Of a DNA stretch of 64,000 nt, positions 10,608 through 21,207 are shown in pieces. The notes beneath the pieces were generated by a model, which made no database searches, had not been told where the DNA came from, and worked only from the letters and a program-made list of their open reading frames with translations. Made by a program: the position numbers and the translations under genes. Source of the stretch: Limnohabitans planktonicus II-D5. GTDB lineage: Bacteria; Pseudomonadota; Gammaproteobacteria; Burkholderiales; Burkholderiaceae_C. The stretch's first letter is position 1. Each line of letters begins with the position of its first letter. The DNA lies in the NCBI RefSeq assembly GCF_001270065.2, contig NZ_LFYT02000019.1:1-64000 (forward strand). The letters are read 5' to 3'.

Positions 10608-11978
10608 ATGACTCAATCAAGCGGGCCACCAGCGGCTTTGGACAATTCGCCCTTGTTGATCCTTTTCGATCTGGGCCAACAGGCCCGGCAGGCGCAGTCT
10701 CTCGACGAACTGGCGTTTTTGCTGTGCAACGCCACCCACGCGCTGCTGCCCTACAGGCAAGCGGTGTTGTGGCTGGGCGACGAGGGCGTGCGCGCCTTGT
10801 CGGGCGTCAGCCAGGTGGAGCACAACACGCCTTACCTCGATTGGGTCAAGGACTTGCTGGCCCAGCCCTGGGCATCGCAGTCGGGTGTGCAGGCCTTGAC
10901 TGCGCTTGACTTGCCAGCGCAGCAGCAGCCCAGCTGGGCCGAATGGTGGCCACAAAATGCCCTGGGTTTGCCACTCGATGTGGCGCCCGGTGCGCGTCTG
11001 TTGCTGGCCCGCGATGTGCAGTTTTCTGAAGCCGACCAAGCCAAGCTCATGGCCTGGCTGCAGGTCTGGCAGCACGCTTGGCATGCACTGGCCCGGCAGC
11101 AAAGGCCTGCGCTGGGTCAGCGTTTGCGCAGCTGGCGGCGTCAGTGGCGCTTGGCTGGGCAAAAGCCCTGGTTCAAGCGGCCAGGGGTCTGGTTGATGGC
11201 CGTGCTGCTGGGATTGGTGTTTTTGCCGGTGCGCATGACGGTGCTGGCCCCCGGTGAGCTGGTGCCTGCCCAACCTGTGGTGGTGCGCGCCCCGATCGAG
11301 GGGGTCATTGCCCGTTTTCATGTGCAGCCCAACCAGACTGTGCGCAGCGGGCAGCAGCTGTTCGAGTTTGACGAAGCCTTGCTGCAAAGCCGTGTGGCGG
11401 TGGCCCAGCAGACGCTGGAGACGGCGCAGGCGCAATTTCGCCAGACCCATCAACTGGCCCTGGATGATGCCAAGTACAAGGCCGAATTGGCGGCTGTGGC
11501 CGGTGCCATTCAGGAGCGGCGCAGCGAGTACGAGTTCCTCAAGTCCCAATTGCAGCGCACCCAGGTCAGCGCCAGCGGCGCGGGCATGGTCTTGCTGGAT
11601 GACCCCCTGACCTGGGTGGGCAAGCCGGTGGCGGTGGGCGAGCAGATTTTGCGCATCGCCCGCCCCAGCGACATCGAGGTCCAGGCCTGGCTGCCGCTCG
11701 ACGATGTGGTGCAGCTGCCCGTGGGCTCGACGCTCACCTTGTTTTTGCAATCGAGCCCCTTGTCGCCCGTGCACGCCGAGTTGACCTACCTGTCGCATGA
11801 AGCCGTGCTGCGGCCCGATGCCACCTACGCTTACCGCTTGCGCGCACGGCTGCTGGAGCCCACCCCCCACAGCGTGGGGCAAAAGGGCACGGCACGCGTC
11901 AGTGGCGAGTGGACTTCTCTGGGCTACTGGCTGCTGCGCAAGCCGCTGGCCTTGATCCGCACCAGCCTGGGGCTCTGA
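10608..11978 (+). CDS. HlyD-type membrane-fusion protein with N-terminal GAF-like domain
   Basis: 456 residues. Residues about 10-165 resemble a GAF-like domain (LLILFDLGQQARQA onward). One membrane segment lies near 192-210 (VWLMAVLLGLVFLPVRM). The rest is HlyD-like: a lipoyl/barrel-sandwich half motif (VVRAPIEGVIARFHVQPNQTV), a short helical hairpin (SRVAVAQQTLETAQAQF), then the second half with SGAGMVLLDD and a beta-barrel domain. Such adaptors bridge an inner-membrane exporter to an outer-membrane channel. It follows the giant repeat gene by 7 bp and precedes an M50/HlyD gene by 1 bp, so the three are probably one transcription unit. No ABC ATPase or TolC gene is in the window. A GAF-like domain on an adaptor is unusual; that assignment is by pattern only. 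Confidence 0.75.
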   Translation: MTQSSGPPAALDNSPLLILFDLGQQARQAQSLDELAFLLCNATHALLPYRQAVLWLGDEGVRALSGVSQVEHNTPYLDWVKDLLAQPWASQSGVQALTALDLPAQQQPSWAEWWPQNALGLPLDVAPGARLLLARDVQFSEADQAKLMAWLQVWQHAWHALARQQRPALGQRLRSWRRQWRLAGQKPWFKRPGVWLMAVLLGLVFLPVRMTVLAPGELVPAQPVVVRAPIEGVIARFHVQPNQTVRSGQQLFEFDEALLQSRVAVAQQTLETAQAQFRQTHQLALDDAKYKAELAAVAGAIQERRSEYEFLKSQLQRTQVSASGAGMVLLDDPLTWVGKPVAVGEQILRIARPSDIEVQAWLPLDDVVQLPVGSTLTLFLQSSPLSPVHAELTYLSHEAVLRPDATYAYRLRARLLEPTPHSVGQKGTARVSGEWTSLGYWLLRKPLALIRTSLGL

Positions 11979-11979
11979 C

Positions 11980-14088
11980 ATGGCCTGGCCCTTGTTGCGC
12001 GAAGAGCTCGATGTGTTTGCAGGCCCCACGGGCTCGCGGGGACAGCCCAGCTGGGTGTTGCATGACCCGGTGCGCCAGCAATACTTTCAGATCGATTGGC
12101 TGACCTGGGAGGTCTTGTCGCGCTGGGGTCTGGGGCACACCGAAGCCATCGTGCACGCGGTGGCGCGGGACACGCCTTTGCAAATTGAGGCCAAGCACAT
12201 CGAAGAGGTGTTGACCTTTTTGTCGCAGCATGAACTGTTGCTGCCCACTGATGGCAAAGCCGCCGCCGAGATGGCCCAAAAAGTGGCTCGCACCCGCCAA
12301 AGCGTCTGGACCTGGCTGGTTCACCACTATTTGTTTTTCCGCATGCCGCTGGTCAAGCCCGATGCCTGGCTGAGCCGTTGGATGGGCGTGGCGGAGGTGT
12401 TTTTCTCGCGTCGCTTCATGGTCCTGACCGGCTTGGTGCTTTTGGTGGGCGTGTACCAGGTGATGCAGCAGTGGAGCTTGTTCACGGCCACTTTGGTGGA
12501 CACCTTCACCTGGCAAGGCTTGCTGTCTTATGGCGTGGCCTTGTCGGTGGTCAAGGTGCTGCATGAACTGGGGCACGCTTTTGCCGCCAAGCGCCAAGGC
12601 TGCCGTGTGCCGCGCATGGGGGTGGCGTTTTTGGTGATGTGGCCCATGGCCTACACCGATACCAACGAGGCCTGGCGTTTGCCCGGACGGCGCGCCCGTG
12701 TGCAGATCGCGTCGGCGGGCATCGTCACCGAGCTGGTGATCGCCTGCTGGGCCACCTTGGCCTGGGCCTTGTTGCCTGACGGGGGCTTGCGCTCCAGCGC
12801 GTTTTTTGTGGCCACGCTCAGTTGGGTGGCCACGCTGGCCATCAATGCCAGCCCTTTCATGCGCTTTGATGGTTATTTCATCGCCATGGATGTGCTGAAC
12901 CTGCCCAATTTGCATGCGCGCAGTTTTGCGCTGGCACGCTGGCAGTTGCGTGAATGGTTGTTCCAATTGGGCGAAGCGCCGCCCGAGCGCTTGACGCCAC
13001 TGGGGCAGTGGGGCATGGTGGTCTTTGCATTGGCGGTGTGGATTTACCGGTTGGTGCTGTTTCTGGGCATCGCCTTGATGGTGTACCACCTGTTCACCAA
13101 GTTGCTGGGCGTGCTGCTGTTTGTCATTGAAATTTACTGGTTCATCGTGAATCCGATCCGATCTGAAATTGTGGCCTGGATGCAGCGTTCGGCGGTCATA
13201 CGCCAGAGTCGGCGCAGCCTGTGGAGCTGCGCTTTGCTGCTGGCCCTGGGCGCGCTCATGGCGCTGCCTCTGCCCACATTGATCACCTCGCATGCCATGC
13301 TGCGGCCCGGGCAATCGTGGCCTGTTTATGCGCCCGGCCCTGCGCAGCTGCAGGCCTTGCCCCTGGCCGACGGCGCTCGGGTGGCCAAAGGCCAGCTGCT
13401 GGCCCGCATGAGCGAGCCGGAATTGCTGGCACAAACCGATGTGGCGCAGGCCAAAAGTGCCCGCCTGAGCTGGCAGGCGGCCACGACCAGTTTGGCCTAT
13501 GCCTCCAGCCAGCCCCTGAAGCTGGCGCGTGAGCAGTTTCAAATGTCACAAGCCGATGCGCGCAGGCTGCAAGACCAGATGGCACCCTATGCCCCGGTGG
13601 CCCCTTTTGCAGGCGTGTTCCGCTCGACGCAACCGGACCTGGCGGTGGGCCAATGGCTGGCGCGTCATGAGCAAATCGGCGTGTTGACCGCAGATGAGCC
13701 CTGGAAAGTCGAAACTTGGCTGGATGAAGAGCAGGTCAAGCGCTTGCAGCTGGGCAACCAGGCGCACTTTTGGGCGCCAGGTCTGAGCCAGCCGGTTTCG
13801 CTGACCATCACCTCAATTGACGCTGACGCCACCCGTCAGCTGCCCGATGGCCAGTTGACCGCGCCCATGGGTGGCCATGTGCTGGCCCGTGAACAAGGCG
13901 GCAAGTGGTTTCCCGAGCAGGCGGTGTATCGCGTGGTGCTGGCGCTGGATGAGGCCGATGCGGCACGCTTGCCTGCCCACCTGCCGGTGCAGCGCGGGCA
14001 CCTGAGCGTGTCAGCGCAAGCCGAGTCCTTGCTGGGGCGCTATGTGCGCCAGGCTTTGTCGGTGGTGTTGCGGGAGTTTCAGCCTTGA
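11980..14088 (+). CDS. PqqD-like / peptidase M50 (site-2 protease type) / HlyD fusion protein
   Basis: 702 residues. The N-terminal 95 or so residues look like a PqqD-type peptide-binding winged helix (WVLHDPVRQQYFQIDWLTWEVL). A polytopic M50 intramembrane metalloprotease core follows, with HELGH at 195-199 and the third-ligand motif NASPFMRFDG (Asp297), so the zinc site is intact. After about residue 440 there is another membrane segment, then a HlyD-like periplasmic part (PVYAPGPAQLQALPLADGARV; VAPFAGVFRSTQPDLAVGQWL). This architecture matches a family often found with a separate HlyD partner beside very large exported proteins. A role in processing or exporting the upstream repeat protein is inferred. 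The start ATG lies 1 bp after the previous stop. Confidence 0.8.
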   Translation: MAWPLLREELDVFAGPTGSRGQPSWVLHDPVRQQYFQIDWLTWEVLSRWGLGHTEAIVHAVARDTPLQIEAKHIEEVLTFLSQHELLLPTDGKAAAEMAQKVARTRQSVWTWLVHHYLFFRMPLVKPDAWLSRWMGVAEVFFSRRFMVLTGLVLLVGVYQVMQQWSLFTATLVDTFTWQGLLSYGVALSVVKVLHELGHAFAAKRQGCRVPRMGVAFLVMWPMAYTDTNEAWRLPGRRARVQIASAGIVTELVIACWATLAWALLPDGGLRSSAFFVATLSWVATLAINASPFMRFDGYFIAMDVLNLPNLHARSFALARWQLREWLFQLGEAPPERLTPLGQWGMVVFALAVWIYRLVLFLGIALMVYHLFTKLLGVLLFVIEIYWFIVNPIRSEIVAWMQRSAVIRQSRRSLWSCALLLALGALMALPLPTLITSHAMLRPGQSWPVYAPGPAQLQALPLADGARVAKGQLLARMSEPELLAQTDVAQAKSARLSWQAATTSLAYASSQPLKLAREQFQMSQADARRLQDQMAPYAPVAPFAGVFRSTQPDLAVGQWLARHEQIGVLTADEPWKVETWLDEEQVKRLQLGNQAHFWAPGLSQPVSLTITSIDADATRQLPDGQLTAPMGGHVLAREQGGKWFPEQAVYRVVLALDEADAARLPAHLPVQRGHLSVSAQAESLLGRYVRQALSVVLREFQP

Positions 14089-14108
14089 ATCGCTGGGATT
14101 CGGTGGGT

Positions 14109-14573
14109 TCAAAACACCCACAGCAGCAAGCTGGTCATGACCAGGTAGCGCAGAAATTTGCCAAGGGCCATGTACACCGTGCAGGGCCACAGCGGCATGC
14201 GCAGCCAGCCGGCCACGGCGCACAGAGGGTCGCCCACGATGGGCAGCCAGGACAGCAGGCAGGCTTTGGGGCCGAGTTCTTCAAGCCAGATCAAAGCCCT
14301 TGCATGGCTGGCGGAGTGGTTCCAGCGCTTGACCACACGGCGCGAGCCCCATCCCAGCCACCAGCTGACCACGCCGCCCAAGGTGTTGCCCACTGTGGCC
14401 ACCACAATGGCGGGCCAAAACATGTCCGGGTTGAGTTTGATCAGGCCAAAGACAGCGGGCTCAGAGCCCAAAGGCAACAGGGTGGCCGAGATGAAGGCCA
14501 CCACAAATACGCTGCTCAGGCCATACTGAGGCAGTGCCAGCCATTGCAAAAGTTGATTGATCCAAAGTTCCAT
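14109..14573 (-). CDS. YqaA-family (DedA/VTT-like) small membrane protein
   Basis: About 154 residues from the chosen ATG at 14573 (MELWINQLLQWL); an upstream in-frame start at 14642 would add 23 residues unlike the family, whose members are about 140-150 long. Hydrophobic segments are visible at GLSSVFVVAFISATLLPLG, FWPAIVVATVGNTLGGVVSWWLG, ACLLSWLPIVGDPLCAVAGWL and KFLRYLVMTSLLLWVF. The conserved TLGG and PIVGDPLC motifs match YqaA proteins, inner-membrane proteins with presumed lipid-related or transport function. It converges on the M50 gene with a 20-bp gap. Confidence 0.85.
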   Translation of the reverse strand: MELWINQLLQWLALPQYGLSSVFVVAFISATLLPLGSEPAVFGLIKLNPDMFWPAIVVATVGNTLGGVVSWWLGWGSRRVVKRWNHSASHARALIWLEELGPKACLLSWLPIVGDPLCAVAGWLRMPLWPCTVYMALGKFLRYLVMTSLLLWVF

Positions 14574-14642
14574 CCGGCTCAGTGTAGCGCGGTGGTGTGG
14601 CGAAAGCTGCGCCCTCCAAATCATTAAAAGTAACATTATCAA

Positions 14643-14776
14643 ATAAATCGTTTTGCATTATTTGATTTTAATAAATAAATTAAGTAATAAATTTATTTCT
14701 GGAATTAATCGGTAATAAATGTAAAATCTAATAGTTGATCTTGTATTGACAACTGGTTCAAAAGGGAGCTTTTTCG
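14643..14776 (+). promoter_or_regulatory. AT-rich upstream region of the TonB-receptor operon
   Basis: About 120 bp made almost wholly of A and T (runs of TAAATAAATT type) in a GC-rich sequence, between the divergent YqaA and TonB-receptor genes. A TTGACA hexamer lies at 14746-14751 without a convincing -10 at the right distance. The ribosome site AAAGGGAG (14761-14768) is well placed for the ATG at 14777. Such islands often bind nucleoid proteins or carry several promoters; that is inference. Confidence 0.5.
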
Positions 14777-16960
14777 ATGCGCAACATGACAAGACAACAC
14801 AGCCTGTGGCCTTGGTCACTTTTGGCTTGTGCCATTCATGCTTCGTGCGCTGCGGCAGCGAGCGGCAATGAATTTTTGGAGATGTCATTGGAAGAGTTGG
14901 TCGATTACCGGCTCATGTCCATGTCCCGCAAAGAGCAGCGGGTGGCCGACACAGCGGCGGCTGCCTATGTGATTTCTGCTGAACAAATCCGCCGATCAGG
15001 TGCGCAGTCAATACCCGAGGCTTTGCGTTTGGTGCCCGGTCTGAATGTGGCGCAAATTGCGCGCAACCGCTGGGCCGTCAGTTCGCGCGGTTTCAATGAA
15101 CGTTTTTCCAGCAAGCTGCTGGTCCAGGTGGATGGGCGCAGCGTGTATTCGCCACTGTTTTCAGGTGTGCTGTGGGAAACCCAGGACACCGTCATGGAAG
15201 ACATCGAGCGCATCGAAGTCATCCGGGGGCCGGGCGCTGCGCTGTGGGGCACCAACGCCATGAACGGGGTGATCAACATCGTGACCCGCTCTGCTGCAGC
15301 CAGCCAGGGCAATATGGTCAGCACCAGCGTGGGCACGGGCGATCTGGCTTCGGTGTCCATGACGCACGGCGCTGCACTGGCGCAGGGCGGACATTACAAG
15401 GTGTACGGCAAAACCAGCAGCATGGGCGGCTCGATGGAGCGCAACACCGGTATGACGGGGCAGGATGCTGTTCAACAGCAACGCCTGGGTGTCCGGCTGG
15501 AGCCCCAGGTGGAGGGCGGGCAACTGAGTTTGAAGGCCGATTTCTACCGCGCCCGATCCCAAGATTTTTGGGGAACGCCGACGGTGCGCGCCTTCAGCGA
15601 TGCGGCCACGCCCTATGCACGCGATAGCCTCTTGTCTGAAGATGGCCATGGCGCTGCGGTGCAGGCGCGCTATGCCTGGCGTGGGGCGCAAGGTGCAGAG
15701 AATGTGCTGCAGACCTCGATTGACTATGACAAATCGATCCACGCCGGAGTTTGGGGCTCTGGCACTGTGCCCAATCAGTTTGTGGCGCAGACCCCCAGTT
15801 ACAAGGAAATGGGGGGCAGCAAAACAGACGTGGATGTGGACTTTCAGCAGCGGCGCGTCCTGGGCGCGCATGACTTTATTTGGGGACTGAACCTGCGCCA
15901 CACCTCCGACAATTTGCTCTTGCCTGCAACGCCATATCTGTTGCTTGATGGCAAAAGCCAGCGTCTGAACTACAGCGCCTTTGTGCATGACGAAATCAGC
16001 CTGCTGCCCGAACGCTTCAAGCTGATTGTGGGCTCCAAGTTTGAAAAAGACGGCCTGACCGGCTTCAACATCCAGCCCAATGTGCGGGCGCTGTACACAC
16101 CGGGCCAAAACGAAGCGTATTGGGGGGCGCTGTCGCGTTCGGTGCGCTCGTCACGCCGCACCGAGAGCCTGGCCACGCTGGACATCAGTGCGCAGGATGC
16201 GCACGCTGTCGACCCCAGAATTCCTGCAGGCATGTTGACCGCCGTCACGCAAGTGTCGCCCATGGCCAACGCCAAGTTGCAAGCTGAAAACGCAGTCAGC
16301 CTTGAAGGCGGCTGGCGCAAGCAGTTCTCGAATTTCCTGAGCGTGGACACCTCCCTGTTTGTGACCGACTACAGCCATTTGCGCGGTGCTCGGTTGCTTG
16401 GCAATCCGGTGACAGGGCTGGATCAGGCCATGGGATGCCTGGCCATGTATGGCCCTGGCGTGTGTTACTTCACGCTGGCAGGCTACAACTCCAACCTCGA
16501 CAAAGCCCGTTCCTATGGCGGCGAATTCTCTGTGGAGTGGCATCCACGGGCCTGGTGGAAGTTGCATGCCGCCTACAGCCACCTGCACGTCAAAGGCGTA
16601 CACACCGGCGACCAGCTGGGTGACATTCAGGTGAAGTCGTTTGAAAACAGTGCCCCACGGCACCAGTTCTCCCTGGACAACCATTTCAGCTTGGCCAACA
16701 ACCTGAACCTGAATGTGCGCTTGCGTTACAACTCGGAGACGGCGCACTACACCCTCAACAGCTTCGAACTCACGCGTCTGGCACCTTACACCGGTCTGGA
16801 CATGCGCCTGGCCTGGAAGCCCAATCGCTACACCGAGCTGTCGCTGCAGGGGCGCAATTTGCTGAAAGATCGGCACACCGAATTCATCAACATCTTCCCC
16901 GTGAGCCGTGCCTATGATGTGCAGCGCAGCTTGCTGGCGCAAGCAGTGGTTCGTTTCTGA
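14777..16960 (+). CDS. TonB-dependent outer-membrane receptor
   Basis: 727 residues. The signal peptide ends near residue 27 (HASCAAAAS). A short leader with the MSLEELVDYRLMSMSRKEQRV signature precedes the plug domain (about 50-165: QSIPEALRLVPGLNVAQI, VIRGPGAALWGTNAMNGVINIVT). A 22-strand-type barrel follows and ends in a C-terminal Phe (VVRF), as required for Bam recognition. The EELxxxxxxSxSR leader is typical of receptors co-transcribed with YfiR-like proteins. The substrate is unknown. YfiR follows after 12 bp and a hybrid kinase after that, suggesting ligand sensing or uptake coupled to signalling. Confidence 0.9.
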   Translation: MRNMTRQHSLWPWSLLACAIHASCAAAASGNEFLEMSLEELVDYRLMSMSRKEQRVADTAAAAYVISAEQIRRSGAQSIPEALRLVPGLNVAQIARNRWAVSSRGFNERFSSKLLVQVDGRSVYSPLFSGVLWETQDTVMEDIERIEVIRGPGAALWGTNAMNGVINIVTRSAAASQGNMVSTSVGTGDLASVSMTHGAALAQGGHYKVYGKTSSMGGSMERNTGMTGQDAVQQQRLGVRLEPQVEGGQLSLKADFYRARSQDFWGTPTVRAFSDAATPYARDSLLSEDGHGAAVQARYAWRGAQGAENVLQTSIDYDKSIHAGVWGSGTVPNQFVAQTPSYKEMGGSKTDVDVDFQQRRVLGAHDFIWGLNLRHTSDNLLLPATPYLLLDGKSQRLNYSAFVHDEISLLPERFKLIVGSKFEKDGLTGFNIQPNVRALYTPGQNEAYWGALSRSVRSSRRTESLATLDISAQDAHAVDPRIPAGMLTAVTQVSPMANAKLQAENAVSLEGGWRKQFSNFLSVDTSLFVTDYSHLRGARLLGNPVTGLDQAMGCLAMYGPGVCYFTLAGYNSNLDKARSYGGEFSVEWHPRAWWKLHAAYSHLHVKGVHTGDQLGDIQVKSFENSAPRHQFSLDNHFSLANNLNLNVRLRYNSETAHYTLNSFELTRLAPYTGLDMRLAWKPNRYTELSLQGRNLLKDRHTEFINIFPVSRAYDVQRSLLAQAVVRF

Positions 16961-16972
16961 AAGGACATGCAC

Positions 16973-17554
16973 ATGACCTTTCAATCACTTTCCTTCATGA
17001 CCGCACAGACTTTGCTTGGTGTTCAGGTGCATGGCTTGCGCGCCTTGACCGCGCTGCTGGCCCTGGGTTCGGTCTGGACGGCGCAGGCGCAATCGACCGC
17101 AGCAGGCCAGACGGTCGACCGCATCAAAGCCGCCTATGTCTACAACTTCGCCAAATTTGTCGAGTTGCCAGGCAGCGACGACAAATCCATCCGGGTGTGT
17201 TTGCTGGGCAAGGATGACCTCAATGGCTCCATGCACAGTTTGAACCACCGCATGGCCCAGGGCCGTGAAATCCTGGTGCGCAAAGACGTGACGCTGGACC
17301 AGCTCAAGGACTGCACCATGGCTTTTGTTGGGGAAGGCGATGCGCGCATGCTGCCTGCCGTGGTGCGTCAGCTGGGCAGCGCACCGGTTTTGCTGGTCAG
17401 CGATGCCCGGCAGGCCATGGACCAGGGGGCACATTTGTCCCTGATCTTCAACGATGATCGGGTGGAGTTCGATGTGAATTTGCTGAACCTGCAAAAATCC
17501 AGCATCAAGGCCAGCAGCCAAATGCTGAAACTGGCCCGTGTCGTGATCCGATAG
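16973..17554 (+). CDS. YfiR-family (DUF4154) periplasmic protein
   Basis: 193 residues from ATG 16973; the AAGGA at 16961-16965 is 7 bp away, whereas the in-frame ATG at 16967 would be too close. A signal-peptide-like stretch ends at AQAQ. The core carries family features: IKAAYVYNFAKFVELPG near the mature N-terminus, VCLLGKDDLNGSM, LLVSDARQAMDQGAHLSLIFNDDRVEFDVNL and SSIKASSQMLKLARVV at the end. In Pseudomonas, YfiR is a periplasmic repressor of a membrane diguanylate cyclase. Here its neighbour is a histidine kinase, so it may gate that kinase's sensor domain (inference). Confidence 0.88.
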   Translation: MTFQSLSFMTAQTLLGVQVHGLRALTALLALGSVWTAQAQSTAAGQTVDRIKAAYVYNFAKFVELPGSDDKSIRVCLLGKDDLNGSMHSLNHRMAQGREILVRKDVTLDQLKDCTMAFVGEGDARMLPAVVRQLGSAPVLLVSDARQAMDQGAHLSLIFNDDRVEFDVNLLNLQKSSIKASSQMLKLARVVIR

Positions 17555-17566
17555 AAAGTATGTCCC

Positions 17567-19534
<1,968 letters not shown>

Positions 19535-19832
19535 CGGCAAAGTGGCATGCCGTATCTATTTGCCTTTCGTTGGAAACAGGTCATTGCTGATTGATCCGGC
19601 CCTGTGAAGTCTGCAAGGTGACTTCAACCTAGCAAACGCAGTTGAACGCGCCCCAGGGCTGTGCCATCGGGTGCGTAGCGTTATCACCCACTAGGTGAGC
19701 GTCTTCGTGCTCACAGCGTTCAGGATACACAAGGTTTTTCAGCGGGTTCAAAGCGGTCAACTGCGTTTTCTAGGTTCATGAGGCTGTCAACTGTGCGCCA
19801 GCTGGATGGCCAGTCTCTGTTAGCCTTTCCCC
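19535..19832. other. Intergenic region with inverted repeats, no gene seen
   Basis: 298 bp between the kinase and the first GST gene, without a credible ORF. It holds a long imperfect inverted repeat (19624-19645 with 19757-19778). Between the arms, overlapping short hairpins could form alternatively: TCACC/GGTGA (loop CACTA) and GTGAGC/GCTCAC. A GST promoter must lie here, but no clear -35/-10 pair is visible. Confidence 0.5.
19624..19778. repeat. Imperfect 22-bp inverted repeat flanking 111 bp
   Basis: The left arm contains AACCTAGCAAACGCAGTTGA and the right arm (19757-19778) reads TCAACTGCGTTTTCTAGGTT on the plus strand. Reverse-complemented, the arms agree at about 20 of 22 positions. 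The structure resembles a small non-autonomous mobile element or a degenerate recombination site; no transposase is nearby. Confidence 0.6.
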
Positions 19833-20543
19833 ATGATCGACCTCTACACCGCTGCCACGCCCAACGGGCACAAAGTCTCCATCGCGCTCGAAGAGCTGGC
19901 GCTGCCCTACACGCTCAAGGTGCTGGACTTGTCCAAAGGTGAACAAAAGCTGCCTGATTTTTTGGTCATCTGCCCCAATGGCCGCATCCCCGCCATCGTG
20001 GACCGCAGTGCCGATGATTTTGCAGTCTTCGAGTCGGGCGCGTGCCTGATTTACCTGGCCGAAAAAACCGGGCAACTCATGCCTACCGATGCCAAGGGTC
20101 GCTCACGCGTGCTGCAGTGGCTGATGTTCCAGATGGGCGGTATCGGGCCGATGATGGGACAAGCCAATGTGTTCTTTCGTTACTTTCCCGAAAAGATCCA
20201 ACCCGCGATTGACCGCTACCAGGGCGAAAGCAAGCGCCTGTTCACGGTGCTTGATGGCCACCTCAAAGACCACGAATACCTGGCGGGCGACTATTCGATT
20301 GCCGACATTGCCAACTGGGCCTGGGTGCGCACGCACCGCTGGTCGGGCGTCGAGGTCGATGACTTGCCACACCTCAAGCGCTGGCTCGATGCGATTCGCC
20401 AGCGCCCGGCGGCGCAGCGCGGCATTGAAGCGCCACCTTCCAGAATCAACCTGACCAAAGACGGCGATGAAGCTGCCAAACAGTTTTCCGAGCAGGCCCG
20501 CAAGATGGTCGAGATGGGACAAAAGAAGCAGGACAAGCCATGA
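19833..20543 (+). CDS. Glutathione S-transferase, YfcG/Nu-class like
   Basis: 236 residues. The N-terminal thioredoxin-fold domain begins [21 protein letters not shown] with the TPNG(H/Y)K signature of YfcG/YghU-type GSTs, followed by the cis-Pro region (NGRIPAIVD) and the [12 protein letters not shown] glutathione-binding motif. The helical C-terminal domain has [18 protein letters not shown]. Such enzymes often have disulfide-bond reductase activity and lack a classical catalytic Tyr/Ser/Cys. It overlaps the next GST gene by 4 bp (ATGA), so the pair is translationally coupled. Confidence 0.9.
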   Translation: MIDLYTAATPNGHKVSIALEELALPYTLKVLDLSKGEQKLPDFLVICPNGRIPAIVDRSADDFAVFESGACLIYLAEKTGQLMPTDAKGRSRVLQWLMFQMGGIGPMMGQANVFFRYFPEKIQPAIDRYQGESKRLFTVLDGHLKDHEYLAGDYSIADIANWAWVRTHRWSGVEVDDLPHLKRWLDAIRQRPAAQRGIEAPPSRINLTKDGDEAAKQFSEQARKMVEMGQKKQDKP

Positions 20544-21160
20544 AGCTCTACACCGCCCACCGCGCCCCCAGCCCACGGCGGGTGCTGATGTTTTTGATCG
20601 AAAAAAACATCACCGGCATCGAGATGGTCAACATGGACCTGAACGGGGGTGAGCACCGCAAAAGCGAATACCTGGCCAAAAGCCCGCTGGCCAAAGTGCC
20701 TGCGCTGGAGTTGGATGATGGGCGCGTGATCACCGAGACGCGGGCGATCTGCACCTTGCTGGAAGGCCGCTATCCCGAGCCCAACCTGATGGGTGTGGAC
20801 GGCGACGAACGCGGCTTCATCGAGATGGCCGACCGTCAGGTGGAGCTGTATTTGCTGGGTGGCATCGCCAATGCGATTCGCCACAGTCACCCGGGGCTGG
20901 CGGCTTTAGAAAAACCACAGTTTCCCGAGTTTGGCCGCTCGCAGGCCGAAAAGGTGCGTGAGGTGGCGCTGGGTTTTGACCAACGCCTGCAAAGCCAGCC
21001 CTTCATCGCGGGCGATCGTTTCACCGTCGCTGACATCACCGCGTTTTGCGCGCTGGAGTTTGCGCGTGGCCTGATGAAGTTTGTGCCCGGTGAGGAGGGC
21101 ATGCACGCTTTGCAGGCCTGGCGTGACAGGGTGAATGAACGGCCCAGCGCTAGGGCTTAA
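20540..21160 (+). CDS. Glutathione S-transferase family protein
   Basis: 206 residues. GST fold: [22 protein letters not shown] at the start, [31 protein letters not shown] (cis-Pro and glutathione gamma-Glu binding), and a C-terminal helical domain with [20 protein letters not shown]. It is a different subclass from the upstream GST, with which it shares an ATGA overlap, so this is not a simple recent duplication. The substrate cannot be predicted; detoxification or redox maintenance is the general family role. Confidence 0.88.
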   Translation: MKLYTAHRAPSPRRVLMFLIEKNITGIEMVNMDLNGGEHRKSEYLAKSPLAKVPALELDDGRVITETRAICTLLEGRYPEPNLMGVDGDERGFIEMADRQVELYLLGGIANAIRHSHPGLAALEKPQFPEFGRSQAEKVREVALGFDQRLQSQPFIAGDRFTVADITAFCALEFARGLMKFVPGEEGMHALQAWRDRVNERPSARA

Positions 21161-21174
21161 ATTGTTTATTTAAG
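21156..21174. promoter_or_regulatory. Perfect AT-rich inverted repeat CTTAAAT-N5-ATTTAAG
   Basis: Seven-bp arms (21156-21162 and 21168-21174) around TGTTT. It overlaps the stop codon of the second GST gene and lies 34 bp upstream of the VIT-protein start. It could be an operator for the downstream gene or a weak hairpin; no T-tract follows, so a classic terminator is unlikely. Confidence 0.35.
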
Positions 21175-21207
21175 GTTACATTCAGGTCTTGTGTATGAGG
21201 CCTTGAT

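Noticed and set aside
19624-19778. Integron attC site
   Set aside because: The arms lack the conserved R'/R'' core (GTTRRRY) in the right place and there is no integrase or cassette row.
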